Shown: positions 19,330 through 31,526 of the stretch, piece by piece
Numbering within the stretch: the first letter of the stretch is position 1
Layout: each line of letters begins with the position of its first letter
From: Terana coerulea
Taxonomy: Eukaryota; Basidiomycota; Agaricomycetes; Polyporales; Phanerochaetaceae
DNA length: 41,077 nucleotides
Assembly: GCA_024811115.1 (NCBI GenBank)
Contig: JAKOGH010000269.1
Location: 1-41,077 of the forward strand
Reading direction: 5' to 3'
Program-made: the position numbers and the translations under genes
The notes under the pieces: generated by a model
Told to the model about the DNA's origin: nothing
Databases searched by the model: none
What the model saw: the letters and a program-made list of their open reading frames with translations, nothing else

Positions 19330-20780
19330 AAGCACATTGCTCTGTTACGGAACCCTGACTCACTCTCTCGTTCAGGCGTCGTCCTCCTCCATTACTTCTC
19401 CATGATCGCGCCAACGTTGAAGTGGGTCCATGGATACCGCCTATCTGCGGCAATGGCAAGGTGCTCACTGCTCGTAACCGCCGTGATTGGTCTTCTTCGG
19501 CACGAGGCCCCGTGCATCAGCCTCTTCTAAGCCCAGCCCAGCAGCTACCCGGGCTAATGAGCGGTGCAACAGTCAAGGAAAATGCGCGGCTTACCCCGAT
19601 ATCTTCTCGACCCACTCTATGGTATACGCGCCTGTTAAGAGGCCGAGCCGCTTGACAACATCCTCCTCGGGAACACGAAGCGAGACACTATGCAGCGGAT
19701 CCTGTGGCCCTACTTCATGCCCACTAGTTTTGCAAACTTGGCTTGGGCTGAGCACGAGAATAAGACCTTGAATAGCGGTCAGCGCACGCAGTTTGCTTGG
19801 GTCAAGGGATCACCCACTCAGTCATTGAAAACTTAGACCTCCTTCTCCCCACTATCAACCTTGGCGAGCGGTCGAGACAACGTCAAGTGGGAAGACGTCC
19901 CACTGGTCTGGTACGGACAGGTTGAATGTGCACTTTCCCACACGTGCTTGCTGAGCCTGACGAGTAAGGAGCCCGCTGAGGAAGCGATCGTACAGTTCGT
20001 TCCAGAGTACAGGGTACGTCCGTCCGTGATACTCGTAGATGCCGCACGCAGTGAAGCACTCCATAAGATAACCAATATTGTGTTATCTTGCGCTTTTTGG
20101 GCGGCTCATATCCTTGATGTGGGACGTGCGTTAGTGTAGCTAAAGACAACGTCAAAACTGAACGTGCCTCGGTCTTCATCGTACAGCTGGATAAACGTAC
20201 GTATGACCGCGAGTGAGTCCTAGGCCATGCCGATGTTCCGATCCTTGTTTTGGTTGCTTGTACGATGGGGTTCTGACCAACGGTTGTGTATTTAATATGA
20301 ACGAGCTGCAGTCGTGAGGTTAACGCTTACCTGAATATAACCCTCCTATTATGCAGTGGGACATGAGCCAGCATCATCTTCTTTGCACATGTCTGCCCGT
20401 CCTGGAGACCTCTTCCTGCGTGACAGGGACCGTCGTCCGGACTGCGAGCCTAGGCCAGGTGGTGTGCGAAACAGTGGCAAAGGTACGTTAGCGGATGCGT
20501 GAGCTTGTCAGGATTTCGGGATGTAGTGGCATGAGGACGTTCTTATTGCAGAATACAGCCTAGTGATGGTGGCGGCTAGGCCGACGAGCAAGGCTGGATG
20601 ACGGTGAAGAGCAAGCGCGACGTTGTGGGGAAGGTGTCGGAGTGGAGCACATGGCACTGTGATCTGTGCCGGAGTGATCGTGCTTGGGGCGCCCCAGGCA
20701 CACCGGGGTATGCCGGTTAGAGTTGGCGCGTCGACCGACTTGGACGCGTCACCCCAACATCTCCTTCTCAACGTTTCTCG
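19330..20780 (-). pseudogene. Unidentified multicopy gene 'P', copy B (minus strand, better preserved)
   Basis: Minus-strand exons in order: about 20770-20331 (ends at GTAAGC donor), about 20064-19858 (TACGIYEYHGRTYPVLWNEL, then KCTFNLSVPDQWDVFPLDVV), 19806-19595 (LRALTAIQGLILVLSPSQVC, then VPEEDVVKRLGLLTGAY and IEWVEKISG) and 19526 downward (GLVPKKTNHGGYEQ, followed by a stop). The intron 19594-19527 runs GTAAGCC...CTTAG. Each piece aligns with copy A in the same order. The protein is not recognised: no catalytic motif, signal peptide or clear membrane segment. Stops in the first and last exons suggest it too is decayed, but the middle exons remain open. Confidence 0.5.
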
Positions 20781-20929
20781 TCTTCCAAGCGCGCTCGCAA
20801 AGACGGCAATTCAACGTGCTCCAGTTCAAAGTCTCCAGCAAAGCGTCTAGCACGCAGCCCCCACGGCCTCTTCGACGCGTCGCTTTCTCTCTCTTTCGTC
20901 TTAATTGCTGCATTGTGCGACGTCGCCTG

Positions 20930-21240
20930 TATGCGCTCCATCTCCCTGCCTAAGCCTCTCCTCATGCACTCGCGCTTGAGTGGTGGCGTAGAGCGAGCAC
21001 GGCCAAGCAGCTCGTTACGCTGAACCTGGATCGCTCTCTCGGGTTTCATTCGCCAAGGGTTGCCTAACTCCTCTTGCTGCTGGTCCCACCAGCCTACCGC
21101 CTCCCTGCATTCGACGCCCGGACCCTGGCAATGCACATGGGCTGCCGGACCTATGACGTTGTGAGTCCGTTACCCTACATTTTCAAGTTACCCAGCAGGT
21201 ACTTACTGTTACCTCTCATGGTGCTTAGATCTGTAGGCTG
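20930..21240 (+). pseudogene. Stretch 'Q', copy B
   Basis: It resembles 5770-6040 in block A. The frame at about 21100-21160 reads FDARTLAMHMGCRTYDVV, followed by a GTGAGT that could be a donor. The flanking frames do not join without shifts. Function unknown. Confidence 0.3.
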
Positions 21241-22100
21241 TGTCTGCTTTCGCGCCGAGAAACAGGTCATAATAGGTTCTGCCGGACACTCGCTGTACTG
21301 TTAAGGGGTGCAGCACTCGGTTAAGGTATGTGTAGGTGCTATAGCGCAGTTCGCAGCGTACTGAGCATCTTCGAACGTCAGAATGTCCCATGTTAACACA
21401 GAGAAGTCGGCATCAACCCTTCACATAAGTGTAAACATTTTTTAAAGAAGCAAAGCTATCTTTGGAGGAGGCTGGGCGCTGAGTTCCAAGCCTTGCCGTG
21501 GCTGGCTCAAATGGCTATACTTCCAGCTCCGTAGGTGCGTGCGTGTGCGGCTGGTATATTCGGACTAGTGTCTGATTTTGATCATATAGATACCTTATGC
21601 ACAACAATCACCAGTGCCGAACTTGGCTTAGCCTCGCGAGGATGCAGCTAGGCTCCCTTGAACGGCATAGGAAATATTGCAATCACTCTGTATTACCATT
21701 CATATCTCTGCGAGGACCCATGTCCCGTGGCCACTCGTCATCTCTCATTGCGTCCGATGCGCGCGACATTCGATGTACCATCTGCCCCTTCCCCACTCCA
21801 CGTCTTCGACGTTCACCTTCCGCTCCTCAGATCCCGTCGCCTCTGCTAGACTGCTACATGTTGGACCGATCGGACGCGCATTACGTCAAAGGCCACGAAA
21901 GCGGCAGGGATCACCAAGGGACGATGGGTAGCAGAGTGGTTATATTGAGGGGTTGGCGGTTCAATGTCTTTGACTTGCAAGCTGAGGTGCGCCTCGTCAT
22001 TGACTATGTCGTTGCTCTGAGCTAACTGTTTGCGAGCAGTCTCGCCATGCCAAACGGCTACGATATGTTCCACCCCTTCTCTCCAACCAGCGGTCGAACA
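21241..22100. other. Paralogous to the flanks of X1; no gene assigned
   Basis: The minus frame 22073-21846 contains LVIPAAFVAFDVMRV, similar to block A at 9000-8950, and the plus strand at 21740-21850 resembles 7640-7760. The order is the same in both blocks but X1 is absent here, so this is the nearest thing to an empty site for X1. I cannot assign a strand or a function. Confidence 0.3.
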
Positions 22101-22101
22101 C

Positions 22102-22453
22102 TATACCATTAAACCCGCGGCTTCGACTGGGGGACTGATTCTATCATCTCGTGCAAGGCGGACCTGCATGCGGGCAGAGCTGGGTCCGCAAAACTAGAAG
22201 CATCGCACAAAAGACAGTCTCCAGGCCGCATGGAATAGAGAAGAAATCGAAGTCACCCTCACCTTTTCTCGAGAGAACCATCTGATCCGATGCTTGAGAC
22301 GCTTTGAAACAACACCGACCCGGCCGACCACGATTTCTGCGGCACCTCCATCTGCAGGCAATGCAAGGGCAATACTCGGTCGAAGAATGCAATAACTCGA
22401 CGTGGCACCGGTATCAGCTCTTCTTGATGGACGACATCCATCTTTTCAGCCAC
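22102..22453 (-). CDS. Small two-exon minus-strand reading frame, unidentified
   Basis: Exon 1 (22453-22263) reads KMDVVHQEELIPVPRRVIAF and ends SVSSIGSDGSLEK at a GTGAGGG donor. Intron 22262-22180 ends GGACCCAG. Exon 2 (22179-22102) joins in phase 2 as ARMQVRLARDDRISPPVEAA and stops at TAG. The start is uncertain because the first codon of the frame is GTG; the nearest ATG is a few codons in, and an upstream exon is possible. About 85-90 residues, no domain recognised. Phase agreement across the intron is the main support. Confidence 0.4.
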
Positions 22454-22459
22454 ACTTGC

Positions 22460-23280
22460 TCATCTTTTCGACCATAGGAATGGCCCGGTTCCTTGTGCGG
22501 TGTCATTCAGCCGTCATAGAACAGCGTCGCGGATGTAGCCGACTCATTGCTCACCGCAGGCGACTTATATGCGGACCATCCACCCGACGAAACACAATTT
22601 ATATGTTATTGCAACGCATGAGGTACGTCGTCCGGTTGCTGGCGACCCACTATGCTGCTGACGAGTGATGCCTAGATCATTGGACATTTGTACAAGCATC
22701 ACCGCCAGCACTATTTTCGTTTTCTTTATAATAATAGGCACGAGGACGCACGCCATACTTTCCAGCGCAGATATGCACTGGCTCACCATACCCTGTCGAT
22801 CACCGAGTATCGCAACCGGGTTGCACAGTAAAGGCGTCGGTTGGAAAGCCGCACGGGTAGTTAGGCTATTTACTTTACATGTCGATCCCCTTACGTTTGC
22901 TCTGAACTGTAGTATGTTGACTTTGACAATGAAAATGTGTGCCTCAAGCGGGACTTTGAGGTTCGAACGTGACGCGTCATCCGTCGGGGCTCAAGCGCTT
23001 ACTGTACTCGATCGCATGCCGACCCTCACTATGATCGACGCGTCCATGCGTCTGCTCATCGATATTGCGACGTCTCTCACCGACGGCAGCCAAACTCCCG
23101 GACATACATACGGCCACTAACGAGCGGGTCCAGTCGCGCTCCTCGCGTTCTCGCCCGCCGCGTTGTGATTGGCTGGACTCCCATCAACCCCCTCTCAGAC
23201 GCCCGCCTAGCTCTTGCCTCCTGCTCGACGCTCGACACGTCCCACTCTCGGCTTCTCTCGTCACCCATGCGTGCTAGCAC
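22460..23280. other. No gene assigned
   Basis: Overlapping short frames on both strands and nothing I recognise. The plus frame 22665-23120 (151 codons) has no visible homologue in the other blocks and I do not call it. Confidence 0.3.
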
Positions 23281-23284
23281 AGAA

Positions 23285-23640
23285 CGTTCTCACACCGGGA
23301 CGCGTCGTCACCCAAGCGCCCGCAGCCGTCTCTCGACCCTGTGCCCGACTGTCTCGGTCTTTTGCAGCGCATTTGCAGACTGGTGAAGACCCACGGCCTC
23401 GATAACAACCGCGTGTACCCAGTCCTTTGGAACGGCTCTCAAGGCACACTAGTCGCTCGTCGTGCTCAGGCTGGTCGATACCCTTCAACATTCTACTTTG
23501 AGTTCGCGAGCGTGCGTGGCCAGGCCTTCGGATGGCGCTCAAGGCGCTTTCCCTCGGCGCGGTCGGATTGGCCCATTGTCAAGCAGTACACACCTGACCA
23601 GCCAGTCTCTTTCCTCCGACGTCCTGTCTTTCTACTGCCC
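23285..23640 (+). other. Unidentified block, copy of 6612-6900
   Basis: GRVVTQAPAAVSRPCARLSRS parallels VVTQVPTALSRPRARI of block A, and GATAACAACC plus GGCTCTCAAGG downstream are shared. The part after it (23510-23640) is open in more than one frame. It is probably an exon of another multicopy gene; family unknown. Confidence 0.3.
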
Positions 23641-26600
23641 CTCTCTACGCTCTATACGTGTGCCCAACGGTATGGACGCTCGGGGGTTGGAAAAAACGCA
23701 AGGGTAAGTTTAGTAGCACTCATGTCTGCCGGGAAAGTACTCATCGCGCATGATCGTCAGGGCTCCAGACCGCTGTTGAAGCTGCCCTTCTCAAGGCCAA
23801 ACTCTTATCTACTCGCCTTGAGTTATCACATGCTCTGCTGAGCAACTCATACCTTCGTTCTCCACGGCGTGTACGTTGTCCCGCAACGGTGCGATTTCCG
23901 CTTCAACCCTAGCTGACCTCGGTTGTAGGGCGTCCCAAATCAGCTACCGCGATGATCTGCAATAGGGGCTCAAGTGCTGGAGACGAGAGGTAGTGGAGAA
24001 CAGGGTGCATATTCAATCATGCATCGCGGCTTGAACCACGCTGAGGATTGATCAGTGTTAGAGAGCGTGGAGCTTACCATTGATATCTGAAGATTGGGGG
24101 ACATATTTCGAAGAAACAAGACAATTGTCCATGTTCACACCCACTCGCTGTACTCCTCGACTCCCGAATGCTGGTCGCTTCGTCTCCGCTTCGGATAGTG
24201 GCTGAAGAATCCCGTGCCTCTGCACGCTCCTGGCCTTCTCACAGTACCCCTGCCCTCGAATAAGCGTCCAAGATGGCGGAATATATCACTCGAGCCATTC
24301 ACGAACATCCACCCCGGCGTGCTGGCTCCGACGTCGCTTCCAGGTCGCACAACCTCGGGAATGCCGGTCTGATTTCATAATTTGTTCAGTCGTTGGTGCG
24401 CTTCGAACTTTGCGATTCTTGCTATAAGCTAACGGGCAAAATCTCACAGCCATCGTCGAAGCGTCAACGTTATCTGTTAATAGCCATCCTCGTAGGGTGG
24501 TACGCATTGCTTAGGTGCAATTCAACTCCTATGACTTCCCTGGCGTGCTGGCTATCGCCGTCCGCACTCTCTCCAACACATCTGAAGAACAGGTAGGCCG
24601 GCCGCAAGCTTTGTATATGTGTACGACGTGCAGGGGAGAATGGGCGTAGACGAAGACGGTGTAGGCGTCTGTGTGTCAGGTGCTTTCGCTATTCGGTTAC
24701 CTGGAATTACTACTCACAGCGCCTCTGCACAGGCCCTTAACCCTAAGCACCCTGGACTATCCCGCGTACTTCGCCTACGACTTGAATACAAATCCTACGC
24801 ACAGGTTTCGCGGACTACGATGCCTCAGTCCTCCCGATCAGCATGCAGGTTCTACCATGGCGTTGAAATCGCATGGCATACCCAAGACTTGCACAGTGTA
24901 GTGACTGGGTTCAGAAGCATGGCCAGATGGTTACACTATCGATGGACTGTTGCCTAGGTATGCTCACTTGCTATATGTCTGCACTTGTCACTGACCCTGA
25001 GGATTTACAGACCCTTCACCGGCTTCTGTATGTGAACTCGCGCAAGGATTTCGCTGAAGAAAAGCGAATTGTGTATAACTTCAGGGCATCATTGCCAACT
25101 AGAATGTATGAAGCACGCAAGATTTAATGTCGGCGTACTCAAGGCCGGTGCATCCACTGCGCCAGCAACAGTTCCGCCGCCACGCATTACTTCAACGGCT
25201 ATCTCCGCACGTCAACATCCCCTACCCCGGCAGCCGAAGTACGGGACGCACGCTATACTGAACGTCTTCCAAGTTCTAGAACAAGAGCAACACACGACAT
25301 GTAGAAGGGCAGGGAGGTTGAGGAGGCAACGGCCGAGGACACGTCTAACTTGTCTGTGCAGGTACATTCTACCATCCATGATATTCTCACACAGGCTCTG
25401 ACTGTCGTGTTAGGTAGCCATCCGCAACCAATGGCCCGCGTACCCATTCGCTCATACTGCAGACGCCCGGACTACTTGATACTGCGGTCCACGGTTAGCA
25501 TGCCTCGTACAGCCCTGCACCACCAACATCTTCCGCGCCGCCTTACGGTCAAACGCTAACTATCCCGTTTCAAATATGGCTGTCGTCTTCCAAGGAACTG
25601 GACTATTCCGTTTGGCGTCGCTTTCTACCTGCCGCCCGGCTCCCGCATCCAATACCTCCTGCGGCCGTGCCCGCACCCACACCCTACTCTCCTCGACGGC
25701 TGCGACAAATAAACTCTTCACAAAAATGGTATACTCATGCAGGCGCCACGAGGTGTACTTGCAAAGTTCGACAGCCAAGCACTGGGCTCCTGTTCAGGTG
25801 GATTCGACACACGTGGCAGGGCTTCATTCCGGCTCGAGCGATTGGTACTGTTTCACCATCCTACAATATGATTGGAACTGGTCAATGCCGAGCAGACAAT
25901 AAGATATGAATCTCGCGTTCCTCAACGTGGGGCGGATGTGGCCACCGCTTTCATCCCGAGTACGCTATGATATATGGCGGCAATACTCAGCTAGGTTTTC
26001 ACTGCTGGTAGGTCTTGTCTAATTTGTGTGCCCAGGTAAATGCTGACGTGTCTATTTGATGTAGCCATACCAGCCGTTGCTTCGACCAAGAGAGCGTCTC
26101 TGCGCTCGGCGGGATATGGCAATGTCTGTTCAGAACTACTGGAATATTGAGGAGATTGTCATCCTGCGCTTTTCACGGCTGCTCAGCAGCGCAAATGCGA
26201 CCAGGTTCGTCGCTCGCAGTTGTGTCCAGTGTACTATGGCTGATCAGCACTACAGAGGACGACGTTCAAGGGAAAACCTCTGGACGAATGTGTCAAATTT
26301 AGCTTCCTATATACGACCAGGGATCTTCAGTGCGGTTCCGAGTTGGCATCTTAATTATTTTCAGTCCTTGAATGTTACACGCGGCACCTGGGCTCGTCTT
26401 CCAGAGTGTGATGTTTGTGGATTCAGTAGCACCACCGGTAGCCAGATTCCTATTAAATTGAATACCTTTAATCGACTGCTCTCTCTGATCACTGTGTCGT
26501 TGACCTGCGCCCTGCACTGACACGGGCTATTAAGTCGCCACTGCTCGCAGAAGATTAATGTGCAAGGTTAGTATAAGCTTCTCATGCCACAATGGCCCGT

Positions 26601-26990
26601 CATCTCCATTTTGGATACTGATGGCGCATCATCAAAGCGCATCAGTCCAATTCCGTGCTGAGTGCTTGGAATCACACATTTTCTCTCGTCGACGCTGACC
26701 CCTAGACACAACCTGGCATCCCTGGACCTTCTCATCTGTGCTGTTGGACTGGCAGAAGACGATTGAGCACACCTCCATTCTGCGATGGAACCTCCCAAAT
26801 ATTCTGGGATGTTTCGACCACCTGGGCTTGGGCTGGCCGTCCTAATTGCCATGCTGTACGTAGTCACGGCTGTACACTGTGGACATGGCACTGTTGCCCA
26901 AATGTCAGTAATCAGCTCTCAATAACTCTCGTGCAGTGTCATGAAACATTCCGAGCTATGTTCAGTAGGAGAACATTAACAGAAAGCGTC
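23641..26990. other. Long stretch without an assignable gene
   Basis: Frames of 60-150 codons occur on both strands. Coding-looking pieces include plus 24619-24957 (IRLPGITTHSASAQALNPKH) and plus 26077-26520, but no domain, no paralogue inside the window and no clean splice model emerged. It may contain one or two introned genes that need a search to recognise. Confidence 0.3.
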
Positions 26991-27623
26991 TACAGTCTCT
27001 TGCAGATTAAACTGCGCACCGTGATCTCAACTCTCTTATTTGTCCCGTACAAATATCACCTTCTAAGGTAGCCGGGCGTGTGAACTGGTCACCTTCCGTC
27101 ACACTGGCTGATGCAATTGTGAATGAACACCCCGACTCAGCAACGTAAAAATACGCTAGGGTCCTAACGAGTGATGATAAGCAACTACTGTAGGCAATTC
27201 TGAGAGGAGTATGTCGAGGATTTGAGAGACGAGCAAGAATAGCGCGGGAGGATGCTCCAGGCGCTTATCCTCGAGAGACTTTTGGGCGCTAAATTACTCT
27301 ACTCGCTCAATGATATTGCGCTGGTTTATGCACGTAATGCCCAAAGGTCAGGCACTCATTGCAGTCCCATAGCAGCATTAGCAGTGAATTTTTATGTTTT
27401 TGTAGAACTCATATTATGAATCACTTACCGCTCGCTGCTTCAGTGTTTATCTCAATTCTCGTGTGGTCTAGATGACTCAAAGGTGCCTCTGGACCCTGCG
27501 TGATGGCCCTTCGGTCGTAGTGACTTGACATGACTGCTGGGGCTTACCAGGGTAAGGGGATGTGATGGGATCACAGATTTTACGAGAAACCTGCGTGCAC
27601 AGTTTAATCTGCAAGAGACTGTA
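26991..27623. mobile_element. TA-flanked element with 29-bp terminal inverted repeats (Tc1/mariner-like MITE)
   Basis: TACAGTCTCTTGCAGATTAA starts at 26991. Its 29-base arm (26991-27019) and the arm at 27595-27623 are inverted copies with a single mismatch. With TA taken as the target duplication, the element is 26993-27621, 629 bp, starting CAGTCTC. A TA target site with CAGT ends is typical of Tc1/mariner elements. No transposase frame is seen inside. Confidence 0.7.
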
Positions 27624-27880
27624 ATAGCATGCATGTCACGCCACGCTCTCACGTCGGGCCCTTTTGTTGCGTCCATCAAGGATCAGAGAACAAGGCTTTT
27701 CCTGCATCGGAGGCGTCAATCTTTTTGAGATTGAGGTCAAGAGACCCTGACATCGAAGCTGTCCACGGGCTGCAACCAATCTTGTATAGCCATGGGCGTC
27801 TTGTGTACCTCTTTTCTGCACACCCTGCACAACCTGATCACCTCTGAAGCACTGTACCTCCAAACGACCGAAGCTCGAAA
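27624..27880. other. Upstream region of NLR copy 3, no gene
   Basis: Short frames only; no clear promoter motif. Confidence 0.4.
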
Positions 27881-28025
27881 TGGCCTCGTAAGTTCGCACT
27901 CGTGACGCCGACGATCTGCATTTAACTTTAGTATAGCTCGAGTTCTCCACCGAGAGTACAGCAGTTGCGCTAAAGCTCACAGGTGCACCACCGCCACTCC
28001 CACAGACAATACCAATAGAGGCCAA

Positions 28026-28172
28026 TTGAACAACTTAGTGATGAGAGCTGCAGGGCTCCCCAATGCAGACTGTCACTACTATGTCATTCTCAAGAGAGGC
28101 AAGAACAGGCTTTTCAAGTCGAAGTTGCCAAAGAAATCTTGCGAACCAAAATGGAATCAAACCTTTGAATGA
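28026..28172 (+). other. C2-like domain remnant of NLR copy 3
   Basis: LNNLVMRAAGLPNADCHYYV, then KSKLPKKSCEPKWNQTFE, is a clear C2 pattern (strand, NAD loop, strand, basic patch, PxWNxxF motif). It ends in TGA. The next bases read WSISLQANILDDNDTN in another frame, the expected following strand. An upstream MAS plus a GTAAGT donor at 27890 may be the original first exon. Confidence 0.7.
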
Positions 28173-28530
28173 TGTGGAGCATTTCTCTTCAAGCCAATAT
28201 TTTGGATGATAATGACACAAACCTAAAGTGAGTTGGTTCTGCCAGCCTGTATTTCCATAGAGATATGGAGCTGTTAAAAAATCTCGAAGACAAAGCTCGT
28301 GTGGAGCAGCACTGTCAATGTAGATGCTGACGTGGTTTTGTCACGGAAAACGTGCGTCGTGGGAGTATCCTATGTGTGGAAGTTTCACCAATTCTATATG
28401 TTCTCCAGTAATGGAGGGTTCTGTGGATTCTGAGGTAAAATTGTGGCTCAGTGTTACCTGCGAAGATACCGTGCATACCTAATCTGCAGTTATCATTATT
28501 CGCTTACATCTGATTGTTCTATTCTACGAA

Positions 28531-29360
28531 AGACCTTAGGACACTACTTGAGCAAGTCAAGCAGCTTGCGCCCGAAGGAGAGGCATTTTCTAATCAAAAA
28601 AGCGGATGCAGCTACCAGGTTTGTCCGACCGGGGTGAAATCAACGGCTGAGGTCTGTGGCCAACTACTCGAGAAAATCAAGACATTCACTGACCTGATGA
28701 GCAAACTTAGCAAGGTACGTGCATGGTTGCTGGCTGCCGGTATGTCCATTTCTCATGCTTTCATTCTGTAGGTGCATCCATACGCAGAACTTGCATGGAG
28801 TATTTTTCGGCCGCATATATGGTGGGTGCATGTAGCTTCAGTATCTCCCGCCTCTATTGTATTGATGTTGTTGAGGCTAGTTCTACAAGTCCAAACAAGA
28901 CCTCGACAAGAGGATTCACGAATTGATTGCGAAGATTGCCACCTTCTACGACTTCATCACCTATCTCCAGAACTGTGATACTACAATCAATAACGCGCAA
29001 GATCTCTTCGAGCGTATATGGTTGCAGACAGTTAAATGCTGCATCATTCTTTGAGACTACGCACACTCACCAGCATGTATGTTGCTCAGGCTCTCTTTAC
29101 AGCAGCGGACAGCTGATGCTAACCACGTCTACACCCAGACAAACAGTACTTCTTTGCAAACACAACTATGGGCTCGCAAATAGACAAGTACACCGCCGCA
29201 TTGGACACATTGAGGAGGGAGTTTGAGGGCCGAGTCTTGGTCCATTTGGCCACCACTGCAAACACGCTCAATGTGACTGTTACCACTGGAGTTGGAGAGC
29301 TGAGGGAGCTGAAGGAGATTGTGGTTACCTGGGTTACGAATAGCCTAGACTCCATCGATG
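28531..29360 (+). other. Helical linker remnant of NLR copy 3
   Basis: Exon pieces: LLEQVKQLAPEGEAFSNQ to DLMSKLSK (28540-28713, GTACGT donor); VHPYAELAWSIF (28772-28807, one base off afterwards); YKSKQDLDKRIHELIAKIAT (28888 onward); and KQYFFANTTMGSQIDKYTAA (about 29142-29360). The order and intron positions match copy 2. Confidence 0.7.
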
Positions 29361-29479
29361 CGTCCTTACCCTTACTTATATCACATCATTTCATCGTTTT
29401 CAACCAACTACCCCTTACACACTTTCAATTATGGTTCTGTGATGTGAGAATAGCTTGACATATCATCCATCCATTTTAG

Positions 29480-31160
29480 GAGCAAAACTCGACTTGATGA
29501 ATATGCCTTACGCCAAAGGTGCATGATTGGGCTCCAGCAAGTGCTGCTTGGAGGGTACCCGGTGGACATATTGAATGACATTATGAAGTGGGTAATGCAG
29601 CTGGATGCTCCTTGCATATTTTTGCTCTATGGCCTCACTAGGAAGGGAAAATCCATGATCGCCCACTCAGTGGCACAGCGTGTGAGAGCATTGAAACAGC
29701 TCGGCTCCTCGTTTGCCTTCAGCCGCAACACCCCCAACTATTTCAAACTGGTATTGCCAACTGTTGCGCAGAACTTCGCGCAGCTCGATGACGGTGTCTA
29801 CCGTGCACTCTCCATTGCTATTGGTGAGGATGCCTCGCTTCAAGGGACAGACAATTTAACAGACTAATTTGAGAACTTTCTACTGGAGCCTCTCAAGAAG
29901 CTTAGCCTCGTCAGCCTGATAGTCATTGTACTCGACACGTTGGACAAAAGCGGTAATGCAGCAGCATGGGCAGCACTGATCTCTCTTATCTTACAGCGAG
30001 TCCGGGACCTTCCATCCAATCTACGCTTTTTCATCACATCCCACTTGGAACACAATATCATCCCCTCACGCAGGCAAACCATTCTGAACTCATCCTTCGC
30101 GCTAGGAGCATAGACACGCTCAGTTCCTCTTCCACTCACAGCGACATTTTTCAATATATCTCTATGGAGTTGCAAGTCTGTCGTCCAAGCATTGGCAAAT
30201 GGGATTGCCAAGAGCTTATCAAAGCGGCTCAGGGCCTATTCCAATGGGCTGTTCTCTCTTGTTCAGTAATACATGCCCCTGGCAAAGGAGGATCCACACT
30301 GCGTGAATTGATATGAGCTCTTGGTCAGATCAGGATCTGGAGAACGTGCCGAAATGCATCTGGACTCTCTGTATACCGCAGTACTTAGCCGGGTGTTTGA
30401 GGAATCAGACGATCACATCATGGAAACTTTCCGGCTTGGTCGCCAGCGGCAGTGCTTTTGCTGAGGAGCTGCTATCCTGAATGGCCTTACAAAAACTTCT
30501 GCTCTCCTCCAGACATGGGTACAGTGATCTGGATGTGAGCAGCGTCCTTGCGACATGGGCTCACTGCTTAGCAACGTAGCCTCAGAAGATCAGGGTGGCA
30601 TTGTACAACCCCTACATACCTCCTTTCACGACTTCTTAGTTGACTCTCAGCACAGCGGCCCATTTTTGTGTCTGCAGATCATACATGGCATTGTGCAGTG
30701 ACCCAAGGATGTTTAGGAGCATTGTGCTGAGGGCTGAAATTCAACATCTGTCAGCTCAAGTCCTCGTACAAGACAAACGTGGGGATTTCTGGCCTTCAGA
30801 ATGCATTGCTCAGCACGTACTGCAGCCACTCGTATATACATGCAAATTTTTGAAAAACCATCTCATCAAGGCAGCATCTGCTCAACACTTCAATTCAAGG
30901 CTCCACAATTTGACACAGCAGCTGCTTTCGGAGAAGCTTCTATTCTGGCTCAAAGTGCTCAGTCTACTGAGGAGACTAAACAGTGTGCTCTATACCCTCC
31001 AACTGATTGCAGACCTTGACATGATACGTGATAACATCTTAAGTTCAACAACAGTGACATATAACCTGATCAATCAATTCAAGGGACCAAGCTCAAACAC
31101 GTCGACTCTGCGTATGGTAACACTTGCAATGGAAGCCTGGAGCTTTCTCAATAACGAAGC
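29480..31160 (+). other. NACHT and C-terminal helical remnant of NLR copy 3
   Basis: Readable pieces are KLDLMNMPYAKGA, LYGLTRKGKSMIAHSVAQRV (P-loop altered), SLIVIVLDTLDKSG, LRFFITSHLE, DIFQYISMELQV, FRSIVLRAEIQHLSAQVLVQ and EKLLFWLKVLSLL. Copy 1 is the closer relative here: DLPSNLRFFITSHLE against DLPANLRFFITSRLE, while copy 2 reads QLPSNIRLFITSRPE. Confidence 0.75.
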
Positions 31161-31249
31161 GTAGGCTGCGTGTAATTGCAGAATCAGCCTGCCATCTGTA
31201 CCTGTCTGTCATCCCGGCTCCTCCTCCAACCAGTCCTCTATTCTGCCGA

Positions 31250-31526
31250 TTCACACTCCACATCCCTTGCAGGCTCTGCTTCAGCAATCCATTACCTTCT
31301 ACATCCAATGACCTCATCTCCTTCACAAACAATGAGGGCTCCTCTGCCATTTCTTCAAATGGCAAGCATGTCGCAACCGCTACCAATGATCATCACCTCA
31401 CTATCAGGGGACATTGTCAGTGGCCAGCTGCTCCTCACCATGCAGGAAGCGCATACTGATAATATTCGTGCTATCATATACTCCCCGATGAGAGCCTTAT
31501 TGCAACGGCCTCGGATGACAAGACCA
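31250..31526 (+). pseudogene. First WD40 piece of NLR copy 3, left of X2
   Basis: Unlike copies 1 and 2, the frame here runs without a break from CHLYLSVIPAPPPTSPLF into SNDLISFTNNEGSSAISSNG, so copy 3 keeps the ancestral frame at this joint. It then breaks near 31410 and again at the CCCCGATG run near 31483-31490, where copy 2 has the same one-base loss. Confidence 0.75.
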
